This document shows, piece by piece, positions 1 through 12,875 of a stretch of 64,000 bases of DNA. Both the position numbers and the translations under genes were made by a program. Source of the DNA: Aspidiotus rigidus (lineage: Eukaryota > Arthropoda > Insecta > Hemiptera > Diaspididae). The stretch is from contig JAVHKY010000044.1 of NCBI GenBank assembly GCA_035079385.1, forward strand, positions 2,342,501 to 2,406,500, in the 5' to 3' direction. The notes below the pieces were generated by a model. It did not search any database. It was given only the letters and a program-made list of their open reading frames with translations, and had not been told where the DNA came from. Every line of letters starts with the position of its first letter. Within the stretch, counting starts at the first letter, position 1.

Positions 1-56
1 ATAATTAAATAATTAAATATTTAAATAATTTAATAATTAAACAATTAAATAAATAA

Positions 57-480
57 AGGCTGGATAGTCGAAATTTTTCCAAGTCCCCTAGACTTGAATT
101 GTCACATACCATTCCAATACAACAGCGAGACAGGGGGCGAACGAGCGGAGCGAGTTCGCGCTACCTCATATTTCTCATAGAAGACTTATACGACGCCAAG
201 ATAGGTAAAGTTTTTTAAGTCCCTCTTCCCATCATATATGGCTGGATAGAATTTTTCCAAGTCCCCTAGACTTGAATTGTCGCATACCATTCCAATACAA
301 CAGCGAGTTCGCGCTACCTCATATTTCTCAAAAAAGACTTGCATTTTCTCATACCATTCCAATACGACAGCGAGATCGCTCGTTCGCCCCACCGAAAGTT
401 GATACCTCAAAATATAGAACACCCACAATTACCTCAAAATATTTCTCATACAAGACTTATACGACGCCAAGATAGGTAAA
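57..480. repeat. Cluster of interspersed direct repeats
   Basis: Several words recur here in the same orientation. CCATTCCAATACRACAGCGAG occurs near 109, 287 and 354. CAAGTCCCCTAGACTTGAAT occurs near 80 and 262. GACTTATACGACGCCAAGAT occurs near 183 and 446. Short GCGAACGAGCGGAGCGAGTTCGC-like palindromic pieces lie between them. The arrangement looks like a scrambled tandem duplication of a unit of about 180-260 bp. Bases 1-56 are nearly pure A/T. No coding role is evident. Confidence 0.7.
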
Positions 481-490
481 GGGAGTAAAC

Positions 491-2930
491 GAATAATATC
501 TCACGAACACTTGACCTAGTAGAAGCCTAGACTGAAATATTTCATGATGACTGATAAAATATAAAAGACATGGAACATGATTTTCATTTATTTGGCTATG
601 CCAGAAAATTGTTTTTTTTTCTTCTTTTTGGGGCTCATGCCTCTGGCAAGGCGAGAGCCCCTATGCAATTGCAAAAAAAAAAAGGAAAATGTGTTGTGAC
701 GCAAATGGGAGCAAAGCCCCCCTGAAACTTTTTTGCCTCCCAGAAAATATCGACAAAGTATATGCCTTTTGATCGTGAGGCCATTTTAACTGTTTTAGGT
801 CGTGGAAAAATTATTTAAAGACTACAGCCGATATTTTATTGTACATCATTTCATTCTTCCCCTGATATTGACCCACTTAGAGAAATCGCTAGTTACGGGC
901 CTGATTCAAAATAAAAATTAAGAAGGCATTATGTCACTACATCTCACATTCTTGTGGTCTTTTCTTTAAGGAATACCTATTGCTAGAATGATCTGGTTGC
1001 GCCAGTGAGGGCTTAATCAATAGAGGAGATGCAGTAAAAAGCGAATGGGTCTGTCTATTCCCAGTGTGGCCTACCTTTTCTAAATCGCAGGCCGCCGTCA
1101 TAAACATTCGTAACTCGTTATGATCCTGCTGGCCGCATAATATATTTTTATATTTTCTTTTTTTGTACGTTTTGATATTCTTATCGAGGACTGCGGGTTG
1201 CCTATACGTTTGGTTTATTCGAACACGATTCGTCGTCCATAGCATCCAAAATCTCGTTTTGTTCTAAACAACAGGTCTACAGATGGAAACAATTACGCGG
1301 GGGTAGAAATTTACGTTGTCCGATTTATTAACCTGGTTCATACGTTACAGCATCCTTTTTTTCTCTCTCACACTCTAAAGATTAAAATGAACAAGGTATT
1401 AATATTAATATTGTACGAATTATAAATTCACAATTTTTTCATTCATGAATATGTTCTCACCTCTTTCCGTCCGAGAACATCTTTTCTGAACCCCATCTCG
1501 ACTCCACCCTTTTGTCCAAAAACCATTACGTCTATGACTTATTTCGTCCAGAAAACTTTTGTCCCAAGGCTTTGTCGCACTTTTACAAGCATAGGCACAT
1601 CATACGGTACGGAATACCTAAGTACTTGATTCATCTCAAAATAAGCTCAAATACCTAGAGTGTCAACGGGTGAAATTATTACGGTGAATCGAGTTGCAAA
1701 ATGTCCAAAACTTATGATGTACTTTGACATTCTTAATCGATAAATACATGCAGTATTTTCTTTCTCTTTTCTTCTTCAGTGGTGGCTCTTCAAAATCTAA
1801 TAAACGGAATGCATACCTCTTAAAGAGTCTACATACCATTACACACGTACAAGATGGTGCGTAAGTTGATACGGTATCACTTTTAGGAAGTAACTCGCAT
1901 ACAATGACATTCGTTATGCCTATTTTATCATGATTGCCGTCATCGATATCATTTTTACTCCAATTATTCGTTTGGGAAGCAATCTATAATGTGGCGTATT
2001 TTTCTCGAGATATTGAAATACATATTTTTCTAATGATCTGTTATACATTGCCGAACATATATGTAATATACAGTAAGTATATTGTCTTTCAGCCAATTGG
2101 ATCTTCCTAACAAAAATAATCTACGGTGCTGGTCGATATCGTTGGCATATTTTTCCACAAAGAATCAGCTCTTGTTTTTCTGTCTCTTTCTCTCCGTTTC
2201 TTTTTTTTTCTTCATCTTCACCTTTCTTTCATTAGATATTATTTACAAAATATTGCTAGCGCTTCTTACTATTAGAATTCCATCGACCATGAAAATGTGG
2301 TATACCGATATTTAATATAGGTACTAGCCTACGAACATTATACGGCCATACCAGAGTGTTATACCCGAATGTTTGAATAGAACGATCGTAGAACGCTAAT
2401 ATTAGAACTACAAACCAAATTAGGCCTCTTTATAAAGGTGTCAGTAACGATAGCGCGAAGGTGAGAATGAGGATAATTAATATACTTTCTGATGACCATT
2501 CATATTCCGCGGCGTACGCGACAACATCAGATCCTAACTGAGATACTCATATACTGGAGCCCTATTCGGGTGGCGCGGCAACTTCGGGCAGCGTTAGTGT
2601 TGATGATCAAAAGGGGATGAAAATGGCAATGCATTCGGATTTATCTTCCACTCCTACGATTCCAGTCCCTGAGACGTTATAAGATCGAAAATTTTTTAAT
2701 ATTTCGCGCACTGTACTAAGGTGGTTCTAGAATTCGTCGCTGCGTGAAACCATCGATCTCGTGGTAATGGACACCAAATTTGGAGTTCTGAGTAGATAGT
2801 TTTAACATCGCGAGGATGTGGAGGAGTGATATTTCTATTTCGGTATAGGGCTGATTCGCGCACGTGACTTTGCGTTATTGGCAATACCCAAAAAAGCTTT
2901 TGCAGCGCAATCGTTTTCGTTTCAAACAGC
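491..2930. other. Non-genic stretch, no gene seen
   Basis: There are no convincing exons. An open frame at 937-1245 on the minus strand (102 codons) has a fairly mixed composition but shows no family motif or splice context. The stretch from about 600 to 800 holds purine/pyrimidine runs and a decayed inverted repeat (GGGGCTCATGCC / GGCGAGAGCCCC). The rest is AT-rich with frequent stops in all frames. Confidence 0.5.
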
Positions 2931-2939
2931 AAAATAACT

Positions 2940-3582
2940 TCGTTTTCCAAAACGTGCACAGAAACTGCTTAAGGAGTTCCGAGAGTTGGTGGAGACCATG
3001 TGGAAGAATGAGATCACGAGTTTGGCGCTCAAGACGTAAGGGGAGAAAGCCCTTCATAAACCACAGTTGATACCCCTCGGGTCTACTGTTCTCAAATTTA
3101 AAAATTTCGTTGAGGTCGAAGCGGCGAAGGCGGCCGCCGCTATGAAGAGCGACAGTACAAATAAACGCGCTTCCAGGAGACTGGTGGATGTCGTTAACGA
3201 TTTGCTCCAATCGTAGGCGCATTGGAGACATTCAGTACGTACCGTGCGTCGATTACTCTAAAGATTTCAGTCTCGTGAAAGACCAGGAGGAGATGCTCAC
3301 GACGCTGCTAATTTCAGAACGATCCCTTACAGCTTCCTACAAGGGAGTAAAGAGTCTCGATAAGGGAAGCACGCCTGTTCTGATTTTGTTTCTGAGAATC
3401 CTGCAAGTTTTGATAGACGTCATGCTGGAATCTCGGAATGAACTTGTCAGCGTCTCAAACTCGTACCTCTTCGCGTGCCCACACACCGGCGATCACTGGG
3501 TTCGCGGAGATGTGAGCATTCGGAATCTCGCGGAAGACTTGCAAGTACCTGTCGCTGGTAGAAGTGAAGAAATTCGTTAATT
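2940..3582 (+). pseudogene. Decayed transposon-like coding fragment, possibly tyrosine-recombinase derived
   Basis: This stretch is richer in G/C than its neighbours and carries protein-like sequence spread over different forward frames. The first piece, about 2950-3035, reads KRAQKLLKEFRELVETMWKN. The second, about 3050-3215, contains FKNFVEVEAAKAAAAMKSDS. The third is an open frame over 3188-3580 with NSYLFACPHTGDHWVRGD near its end. Stops and frame changes separate the pieces, so it is not a working gene as it stands. The last piece resembles the 'N-x-YLF..x..DH.xG' stretch found in recombinase-like proteins of Crypton-type elements common in invertebrate genomes. That match is from memory and weak. 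It could equally be a fragment of another repeat-encoded protein. Confidence 0.3.
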
Positions 3583-3599
3583 TTATGGGGCGTAAAATC

Positions 3600-5467
3600 C
3601 GGACGCATGAAGAGTTTCACAAGTAATTCATTTCTTCCATTAAACATTTTATGAATTTCTGTTTCGTAGAGGGAACATGTTAAGAAACGAATGGCCTGAC
3701 GCTGTCCGGAGAAACGTGCTGGGACTTGGAATTGTGGGACCTAAAAAAATGTACCACTTGCGAGGTACAGGGAAGAGAACTTCGAAAAATTTAAACTCTT
3801 TAAAGGAGAAAGTTGAAAGAATTTAGTGGAAGAAGGTGAAGGTTCACGCGACAGAATGAAACGAAACAATACTTCGAGTATCGCGCTATATGTGCCAGGT
3901 TTGATATTTGGAAATTAGTTGAATGTCGATCGTAGAGCTATGTCTCTCAAATGCGAGAAAAAGGAAACGCACAAGGTTATGAGAAAGAAGAATGAAACTT
4001 CATGTCGGAAGAAATGAGGAAAGTTAAAAATGTACACAAAAAAGTCCCGGGGAGCAGTTCTCTGATCGCCTCCATTTTGGTATTCAGGAAGGCAATGTTC
4101 AGTATACGGCTCTTTATGAGCTTTGATTTTCTTCTTATTGCATTCTGTTGTAGTAAGGGATAGGTATTTCAGAATGTTCGCAGTTCAAATACGTATAGCT
4201 TTTAACAGGTCCTCGTGACACGTTCCAGTGAAAAGGTAGAACACTACTTTCTTGGGGGTAGCGTAATTGGAAGGTACAGTACCGACGTACAGATCGTAAT
4301 TATTTAACAGTATTATACCGACGAGGTAGTGCACGAAATTTCAAAATGAAAAGGAAATTCATGTTTACGAGTTTACGAGAAAAGAACTACCTACGATGGA
4401 AGAATGATTGCGTTACAAAGAAATGAAAAGCAGTATTAATGGTAGATGAAGGGAAGAATGAGGAAATGAACAATCGTGAAGAATACCCATCCCTCAAATG
4501 TTACTATTTTTATAGAGAATACAAAAAGCGCATTCAGTTAACACAATCCGCTCAATTTCTGTGTGATTTGGCCAACAAACACGAGTCTGAAGAAATTCCA
4601 ACTAGTAGGTATAAGTAGATACTCGTCGTGATTGCAATGTCCACTCTCTACTTCTTTCGTGAATAATTGATTTACTGAAATATCGTGTACATTGCACTGT
4701 TTCTCAACTCGAGCATAAATGTGAGTACGACCACGAGTAATTGCAATCTTCACGAGTTATCAAACCATCGTAGATACATCCATTTGTTGTTATTTTTTTT
4801 TTCATAAAAGTGAGAAATATGAATCGCGTCACTCTCACCAATGTAGAAGAAAGAAAAATGCCCTGATATTTTCGCTCAAACTCCGCCTCCGAATGAATAC
4901 GCACATTAGAATGCTGTTATACACGAAAATCCTCTTTTTCGTCATCACCTCTCCAAAATGCCGCTACCGAGAGGAAATAAGCGCGTGAAAATCAACAGTA
5001 AAGAGATGTTTCAACGTACTTTCAAATAAAATAATATCAGACAACGTGCTTCGTTAACGTGAAAATGTTGGGGGAGAGGAAGGGGGGACGACTAGCGAGA
5101 TGAATTGCGGGCGGGAGTCTAGCGCCATAATTGAACCATACTAAATTGCTGGAGCGATAAACGACCGGTGAAAAAAGAAAAAAAAAGAGAACATACTCCT
5201 TTGTCGTTATGAATCTTCTGGTTATGAAGTCGAATTAAAGATTTGAAGAAGAAAAGAAAAAAAAAGAAAATAACATACAGACGCTTCCATTCTTGAAGCG
5301 TCGTTGTTCCGATGAATATTGTTTCGTGTATGTGAGTTTCGGCGCGAGTGTGTGGATGCGTCTCAAACGTGTGTTTTAATCATTCATTGAATTTTTTTTT
5401 TTTTTTGCTCATGAGTGAGAATTTATACAAAAAATGCCACGAATAAGGCGAAAATGAATAGTGGTGA
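3600..5467. other. Upstream region of the Osiris-like gene
   Basis: No gene is seen. The stretch is purine-rich on the + strand from about 3700 to 4500. The last 300 bases before the start codon carry A-rich and T-rich runs. The transcription start and any 5' leader exon of the gene beginning near 5468 should lie here, but I see no clear TATA box or initiator. Confidence 0.4.
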
Positions 5468-6056
5468 ATGCCTAGGTTAACAATGTCTAAATCTCATTTT
5501 TCGATTGTTTACGTAATTATTTGCAAGTTGTTTATAGTTTCGTGCGGGTATGAGCATCGAAATTCGAGTTCTTCGTCTGCCCTTGGTTTTTTAGTGGATC
5601 GTGATGGTCGCGGCGACGTTATTCAAACTACCGAAGCTTTCGGTATTATCATCAAGTCGAATCGTCCGATTACGACCTCAGCCCCGACAAACAACCTCTG
5701 GTCGAAGATTGACAACAGTCGAACAACACCACCATATCACGCTACTCGAACTAGTAAGCCACTAAAGAAAGTAGACTTCGAAACATCTGTCGTTGATGGT
5801 TTAATGAATTGGGCTAATCGCTCGTTAAATTATTTGAATGCAACGATACCGCATAAAGAAGTCAAAGGCCAAAATGAAGGACACGCGTTTTTCGATGATG
5901 ACGATGAATACGAAGACGACGATGACGATTACGATGACGAAGACGAAGAGTATAAAAAGGGTAGCGAAGATGTCGTCGATGAAGTCGAAGATACCGAACC
6001 GGTTGCAGAGGCAGCTGCCGACGACGTCGAGGGTGAACCTCAGGAAGAATATGAAA
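5468..6056 (+). CDS. Osiris-like secreted/membrane protein, exon 1 (signal peptide and acidic region)
   Basis: This is the first coding exon of a two-exon gene that continues at 22687. It opens with a signal peptide (hydrophobic core around residues 12-26, ending at a Cys-Gly) and then a Ser/Thr-rich stretch. From about residue 140 to the exon end it is strongly acidic, with long runs of Asp and Glu. The exon ends at a strong donor, GTAAGT at 6057, in phase 1. Reading on past it gives a basic tail and a stop at 6203-6205, which could be a retained-intron form. Two starts are possible: ATG at 5468 and ATG at 5483. The second has the better context (AACAATG) and puts the signal core closer to the N-terminus. 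Joined to exon 2 the protein has about 288 residues. The Osiris (DUF1676) assignment rests on the hydrophobic domain in exon 2. The acidic region is not a family hallmark. Confidence 0.65.
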
Positions 6057-6666
6057 GTAAGTATTCTATTACAAATGGTAGTTCTATTCATGATATAAGA
6101 GAGAATCGACGAATCCGAGTAAATTCTAAATCTTCGTCGGGTAAACAAAAAAGAAGATATTCACTACTTATTTCTCCCAAAACATTCTTCAAACTCCCCG
6201 CATAAAATTGCGTAGAATTTCTTCTAAAATTGAGGGCGTCTCTGAGACTTCACTGTACGTATGACTTGCCAAACAGTGGCGTATTTGCGACAAGAGGTTA
6301 GAGACACACCCCCCCAGATGGCCTCGAAAAACCTGCAGACTCATGTATTTTCTACCAAGTAATAGAGTCTTCTTCTGCCTAATGGAAATTCGATCCTCGA
6401 AAATTATTGGACCCCGCCTCCCCACAGAGAGAATCACTAAATAAGTGACTGACAAAATGTCACAATTACTTGTTTGCAACTAGTGTCAAGATTTTTTCAC
6501 CTCTCTTCGCCTGGTAGATAACTTAAACGTTTCAATTACAACAGCAAAAGTCGGTCAACATTACTTGACTTTAGAAACCGCAAACTCAATCAATCCTCTC
6601 ATAAATTAGCAGCGAAATCATGATTGAAGACCTTGTGACAGAAAGGTCCTCAATTAGAGATTTTAA

Positions 6667-6935
6667 CAGGGAACCTGTTTTATGGGGGGCTTTTTGAGAA
6701 ATTTGCCATGCGTCGTGCACCTTCCGCCGTCCGCCATCCAGCAAAAAACTTGGAAAAATTTCGACTCTCGAGCTATCATATATAGCTCGAGATTCGAGAA
6801 AAATTTAGACTCTCAAACTATATTATACTAGGCTTATAGCAGGACTTGGCCTTCTTTATACTAGCTTTATCTAGGTCTAGGCTTCCTTGAATTTTCAATA
6901 CCAAATCCCATTTGACTCATAAAACAGGTTCCCTG
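6667..6935. mobile_element. MITE with 17-bp inverted termini (CAGGGAACCTGTTTTAT)
   Basis: The element is 269 bp and starts CAGGGAACCTGTTTTAT; its right end, at 6919-6935, is the exact reverse complement. Inside are repeats of a word close to GGAAAAATTTCGACTCTCGAG and the palindrome GAGCTATCATATATAGCTC. No clear target duplication is visible. Relatives of the ends occur near 48115 and 58996. Relatives of the internal word occur near 70, 250, 11970, 16015, 17750, 24580 and 59090. Confidence 0.6.
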
Positions 6936-8301
6936 CGTTCCTCGTTTAACTTCGTTAAGGAAGCCGTCGTTTTTGCTTCACGGGATAATATATTTTTACA
7001 TTACAGAAATCAACATTTCCCAAAGTACCTCAAAACATCCATCTCAATTACTCCAAAAAGTCATATTATACGAAGTTAGAGATTTTCATTATTATTCTAA
7101 GGGACTGTTAATTTTAAGCGCGTCATTCAGAAATTAGGTTCTACGTACGCCACTATCATTCACCCTTGATGTTACTCATCTTCCTGCTTTTTCATCTCTT
7201 TGCTGTACCTATTCTCTTCTCGTCATCTCTTGTTTAGTTTATCTACTTATACGTATTCACTTAGAAGAAGACGTTTAAGTATGTCGAAACGTCAGAACAT
7301 TGTTCTTACATTTATTTCTGTGCAATTATTTATTGCGAGCAGAGCCGAACTCTTTTTCTTCTTGGGACGATTTACTGTTCGTGGATGAAAGACAAAATAA
7401 TTATGATTTTGAAAACTATCTTTCGTAATCTTCATATCGTAAAATCTAATTACGGTACGCATGACGATGTAATAAGTTAATCGAAATGGATCAAATTGAT
7501 CAACCATCAAAATATCAACCTGAAGTCTCATAAATCTCCAAATACCGGTAACTTACATTTTCTTGAAAATGATCCCTAAAATTTAGGTAGGTACCTACCA
7601 ATTAGTGGTAATTTCATCGTGATAATCGTTTAAGCATAAGAAGGTTGTTCCAAAAACAAAACGACGTAAGGAACTGAAGTTTGAGAAAAACAAGATTTGA
7701 AAAATTTTTATTAATGAACTCTTTTCCAAGGACTCGACTCCCATGGCCGGCTTGGCAATGAATTTTTGCTGCCTTTCCTTCTTGCAGTTTCTAGAATTTT
7801 ATCTTTTTGACTTTTATGGTTTAGACAAGTGTGCGGATACGCGAGAACAAATTAGAGCTCTTCATCAAACTTGGAGAAAATTTTCACTGTTTTAAGGCTA
7901 TTTTCTCTCTCAAGTTATTTTAAAAGCACGAAGCATCATAAATTCAATTCTTTTCGAAATTGAGAAGATTTTGAATATAATAAGCGATTGGCGATCTCAC
8001 TTCGAATTCTATTAAAAGTTCATTACAAATAGCTTCATATTATCACTGCGTATTTTCATCATCCTTAGAAGCCCTGCTATACTCGTACATCACATCCAAT
8101 TTTCCTTCCTGACCTCATTATATTTACCACACTCATTTACGAAAATTTTCTCCAATGTGAGGAGGTAGTCCTCGAGGTTTACTCTCAATATTTTATCTAC
8201 GAGTAACAACGTACTATGACACGCGACTTAATGGACACCGAGCTGAATTGTTGACCACAGGGATTAAACAGAGACCCGAGGTTAACTTTTTTCGATTTGT
8301 A

Positions 8302-8417
8302 ACCTGCGATGAGAAAAGGATGCTCATTGGCCACTGACAACTCTCTGATTAGATGTCCAATCAGAGAGAAATGGTGTTTCTGCCAATGGGCAATGAGCAT
8401 ACTTTCTCGTCGCAGGT
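8302..8417. mobile_element. Foldback (hairpin) element
   Basis: Left arm ACCTGCGATGAGAAAAGGAT, continuing into GCTCATTGGCC, is mirrored at the right by GGGCAATGAGCATACTTTCT then CGTCGCAGGT. The centre, TCTCTGATTAGATGTCCAATCAGAGA, is itself palindromic. The whole 116 bp can fold as one imperfect hairpin. It is probably a MITE; the target duplication was not resolved. Confidence 0.6.
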
Positions 8418-11400
8418 CACATGTTGGTAATCCAGCCAGTCGCGACATTTGAAGTTCATTGCTAAAGCGTAAGCACAAAAAAGTTCGGTGACCTATGATA
8501 CCGGATTTGACACATTATGTAAAGTTGATATGATTCAAGTATTCAATGAATAATTATAATGGACTTCCTTTACCAAACATTTTCTTCTGAAATTGGAAAA
8601 ATGCTTCAATTAGATTAGCGCCATTGGTTTACTTATAAATGATATTATGAAAACTAGTTTGATGACTTCTCTCGTACTGACTCAGGCCTAAAAGCTAGCA
8701 CGCAGATTCGTTTACATTAAATACAGAAATTGGGATTCTCAAACATGACGCGTTCTAGAGAAGGATTAACACGACTATATCCTAGAACATTATGATATCC
8801 AAAAGTTTTTAGAGAGCAATCACAAAGTATGCTGTCTGAAGTACCTACTTACATGAGATTATCTGAATTTCGAAAAAATCACAATTTTACATTCATTCAA
8901 AAAACTTTCAGCAAGAATCAATCGTATCTTTTTTCTGGAGAAAGGGAGAGGGTGGGATAGAAGTCTGGAGGAAGTAAGTAGAATGCGGAAACGTAGCAGC
9001 TTCAAGTTAGTTTTTGGGGCTCTTAAAGGTGGGTGTAAGAGTTCTTTTGCGTATATCCACGTACAAAGTTTGCGAGGGTATTCAATCTTCAGAAGAACAA
9101 TTTTTCCTTGAATAAAATCGGTATTTTAAATTTTTCTTCTTTTTCATTCAAAATCGTCGGCAAACATTTTCAAAAAACCACTTTACGATATAAATTTCAT
9201 TAATAATCCTCAAAATCACCGTGTATTTTCAGGTTAAAGCCTATATTTTGCACTGTTTTCAACTTTTTTCGAGAAAGGTGACAGTCTTTGTTGGTCTCGT
9301 ATTTGTTGTCTTAAATAAATATTTTGGTATCGAGATAAATCTCAACGAACTCTTGAGATGATACATAATTCATTTCAACCATTAATCTTAGTTTCCAGTG
9401 GATGAGAAAATACACACTGATGCCATCGCATATTATACGATGGTATCAGCGTAGGCTAAACATAAGAAAATGAGCTGGAAAAAATCATTTTTGTTCGTTT
9501 GCGTTATACATAGGTACTTCTGACTAACAGGAGGGAGGGTTTAAGCTCCTTTAGCACAGTTCGATGTGGCCTAGCTCATAAATGTAATTACAGCTAAACT
9601 TGGAGGCTTATAACATTATAATACAACTTGAAAACTTTTTGGCAAAACTAGGGTTTAAAGCCGAAAGAATTTAATTGGGAACGAAGAGAGATATTTGAAA
9701 CATGTACAACTTACAGCTATTTTCAAACAAAATGACCCGTAACCCCTTTTACTTCGAAACAATAAAAACCACGTTTCAAAAATTTGAAGTGATTGTTATT
9801 TTCTATAGAGGCAGTCCAATACCAAACAGCCTCTTTCTTCTGCTTAGCAACAAAGTACTGACTAAATTATTTACAGGAAGTAAATTTTCCAGCTACTAGG
9901 TGTGCAACGAAGTGGACAAAGACATCGAAGAATCTTCCTTTGAGCTAATTGAATTCGATTTCGATAATTACAGTATTTCACACGCGCTCTTGAACTGTAT
10001 GCCCTAAGAGAAATATGTATCTTCATTTCTTCTCTTCTCCAACCGGAAGAGAGAGAAAAAACGAGGTTTAGACTTGAGTCATTCCCAACTTTTTAAAATA
10101 TACCAGAGTAAGAAAGAAAAAGTGGTTAATTCTGAATCATTCTACATTGTATATGACCGGAACTAATTTATTATTAAAAATATTAGCTGATATGGAAATT
10201 CCTAATAAAGCGTATAGTTTAATGAAGAACGCGGTAAGGTCAAAAATCGTGAGAAAAATGGATGAGAAATCAACTATACCTATAATACGGCTCAATTCCG
10301 CTCCTAATACTTACGAGCTATTTCCCTTTCACGAAATCTGAATTATATGCTGGTCTGTTTGAAACAACTATTTTCTTCATTGTTCACCCAATTACCTCGA
10401 GCTAATACGAGTAGAAATCAAGTATATATAAAGTGCACCACCAGATTTGAAACGGTAAATATCGTACGATGGATACTCAAGTAGTCGCCGAACGAATCAA
10501 AAATTTCTTTTGTAGATATTTTTCCGGCTCCTATCTACCGCGAATTCTAGGGTATAGTACGGTTGGAAGAGTAAACCAGCTCTCGAGCCAAATTCTACGT
10601 TTATGGAGAATCCTTTTTTTTCTTCAATTTTAGATCTTCACATATAGCCAAAAAACGTGTCTTTTTTAATCTTTTTTAATCTTTAATCTTTAATCTTTTT
10701 TTTTTTTTTTTTTTTGTCAATATTCATATTTTACCCACCCCTTATTCAAATTGGATATATGTACTGCGTTGTATATTATGGATCTATCCCTCCTCTCTCA
10801 TGGCTTTGTAGAAATGACGTTAGGAGAGTTGGGATTTGTCAAAAATTATCCTATCTCAAATTTTCATAGCAAACCAAGGCAGATACTGTGCCCCTATTTC
10901 AAGGAAATTCTTCGGTATCCGTCAGCTGAGAAGAAAAATGAGGAATGCATAGACATTTATAATAAATGCCAACCTATCAATTCCAACGGTTGTTAGGTTT
11001 TATATACGTACCATATTTGAAATTTTTAACTAGGTACCTACATAAGAAAAAAAAAAATAATAAAAAATAAAATGTTAATATCATTAGTTTATCACACGAC
11101 ATCAAACCTACAACCCAATAATTCGACAACATTCTTCGTTGTTTATTTTTCTGTGAAAATGGCATCGTAACTTACGTCTAGAGGAAATACTCGTGTACTC
11201 TGATTCATAGGTATGCATAGCGTGGGAATTGGTATTGAGACATACCAAGGAAGCAAGAATGGTTCATATCGGCTTCGATTACTTGTATGATCGCAGAACG
11301 GCGACTATCGCAATTACTAAATTAGCGTAACACAAAAGGTACTCTTTTTATACCTAAGAGCGTAAATAAATTTAAATCAATTACGAGCTTCGTTCAATAT

Positions 11401-12683
11401 TTGATATACGCTTGTCAAATTTCACGCTAGAGGAGAACTTTCTAATGATATGCGCGTACTTGTTTACAGAATATTGATTAATTCTCATATAAGAGTATAC
11501 TCGTAGAAAGAAAATACTTAAGACACAATCGCGGCATTTTCTCATAAGTTGTATGATGCTATAAAGCGCACAAACCCTCCATCATCACTGGTGAAAGTTA
11601 TCATCGATTCGTTAGGTGGGTACCAGTAATGAAATTGTAAAATACGGTCCGAACAATCTGTTATGGATCACCGTGTACACGGTTTCGGAAGTTCTTCCAA
11701 GAAAAGTAACGAGAATGGGAAAGGGGGAGAGAGGGACGATATCAAGTAATTTACGTTAGCCCGATTGGTAAGAGTTCCCCTTCTCTGAAAGGAAACTTGT
11801 TCTGTGAGGAGGGTGGGGTATTTTTTTTTTTAAATTTGGCGTTCCACTCTCCGACGAAAACTGCTCTATCCATCTGAAATTTATGGATTCCTCCGTGGTA
11901 CGAGTCATCTCGAATTAATAACGATATGAGTCGAAGATTCCGACCATCGAACTTTCTCTGGGCAAAGGACGTGGAAAAATTTCGACCTTAGAGAAGTTGG
12001 ACTTTAAATATAGAGCTATACAGGAGGAGGATTTTAAAAAATATAATTTTTTTGGGACTCCAATCCTAAAATCAATTTTCAATTACAAAACCAAATTCGT
12101 TCCATAGGAATTCCTCAAAGAAGCTGACATAGGTGGAGAAGAGGAAATGAAAAATGCGCTTCGCACCCTCTCAAATTATTTCCGTTTATCGTAAAATGAT
12201 TTAAAAAAAAAAATAAAAAAGTGTACCTATGAATAAAAGATATATTCCCCTCTGCGTACGCCTCTGATTTATTGCACTAATTTGATGATGTATTTTAGAT
12301 TACGAAAGCTTCAGTCAATCAGAACGTATTCGCTTCTCTTTCTATTTCTTTATTGTAAATTAACTTGATTTTTGCCAATCGGACAAGATACACAGGCAAA
12401 TTAAATTGTGTTACTTACCTACGCGTTTAAGAGTTTAAAATATGAATACCTGAAAAAAGCGGTGACATTGTCAAGCTTTTGGAAAAATCGTAATAGTGCG
12501 GATATACAGCCGCGGGGATAAGGGGGGTCTGGGGATCCCCTTGCCTCTTTCGAACTTAATTTTTCACAAATCAATAAAGCAAATTTTCAAATCAATAATA
12601 ATCTTCGGTCGCTAATTATAATTATTTTATACAATTATAAAATACATAGGTAGTCGAAAATATACAAATTGAGTTTCCTTCCA

Positions 12684-12875
12684 GACTTATTCGCGACTGA
12701 TTTTGAAGGCCTTATAAATCAATCATCAAATAGAATACAATTCTCACTAACAGAAACTTATACAAAACTCAATTTAAAGAAAATGGTTACAATATATTTA
12801 CCATCAACGAGCTCGGAAACTTTACTGACTAGAACAGTAGAGTTGAACCGCGAATTAAGAAAAGTGCAAATACAG
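12684..12875 (+). other. Possible unassigned internal exon
   Basis: A 192-base open stretch is preceded by an acceptor-like TTTCCTTCCAG and followed by a donor-like GTGAGT. The encoded peptide has protein-like composition (for example ELNRELRKVQI at its end), but I recognise no family. Its length is a multiple of three (64 codons), in phase 1/phase 2 terms. It lies inside the proposed long intron on the same strand. It could be a cassette exon, an exon of a nested gene, or chance. No partner exon was found. Confidence 0.15.

Noticed and set aside
5825..6148. 107-codon minus frame opposite the acidic exon
   Set aside because: Reverse complement of Asp/Glu codons gives a long Val/Ile/Phe frame; an artefact of the acidic repeat.
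6263..7158. CAGTGGCGTA at 6263 and TACGTACGCCACT at 7143 as the two ends of one transposon
   Set aside because: The ends are only loosely matched, no target duplication is seen, and another complete element lies between; probably two separate solo ends.
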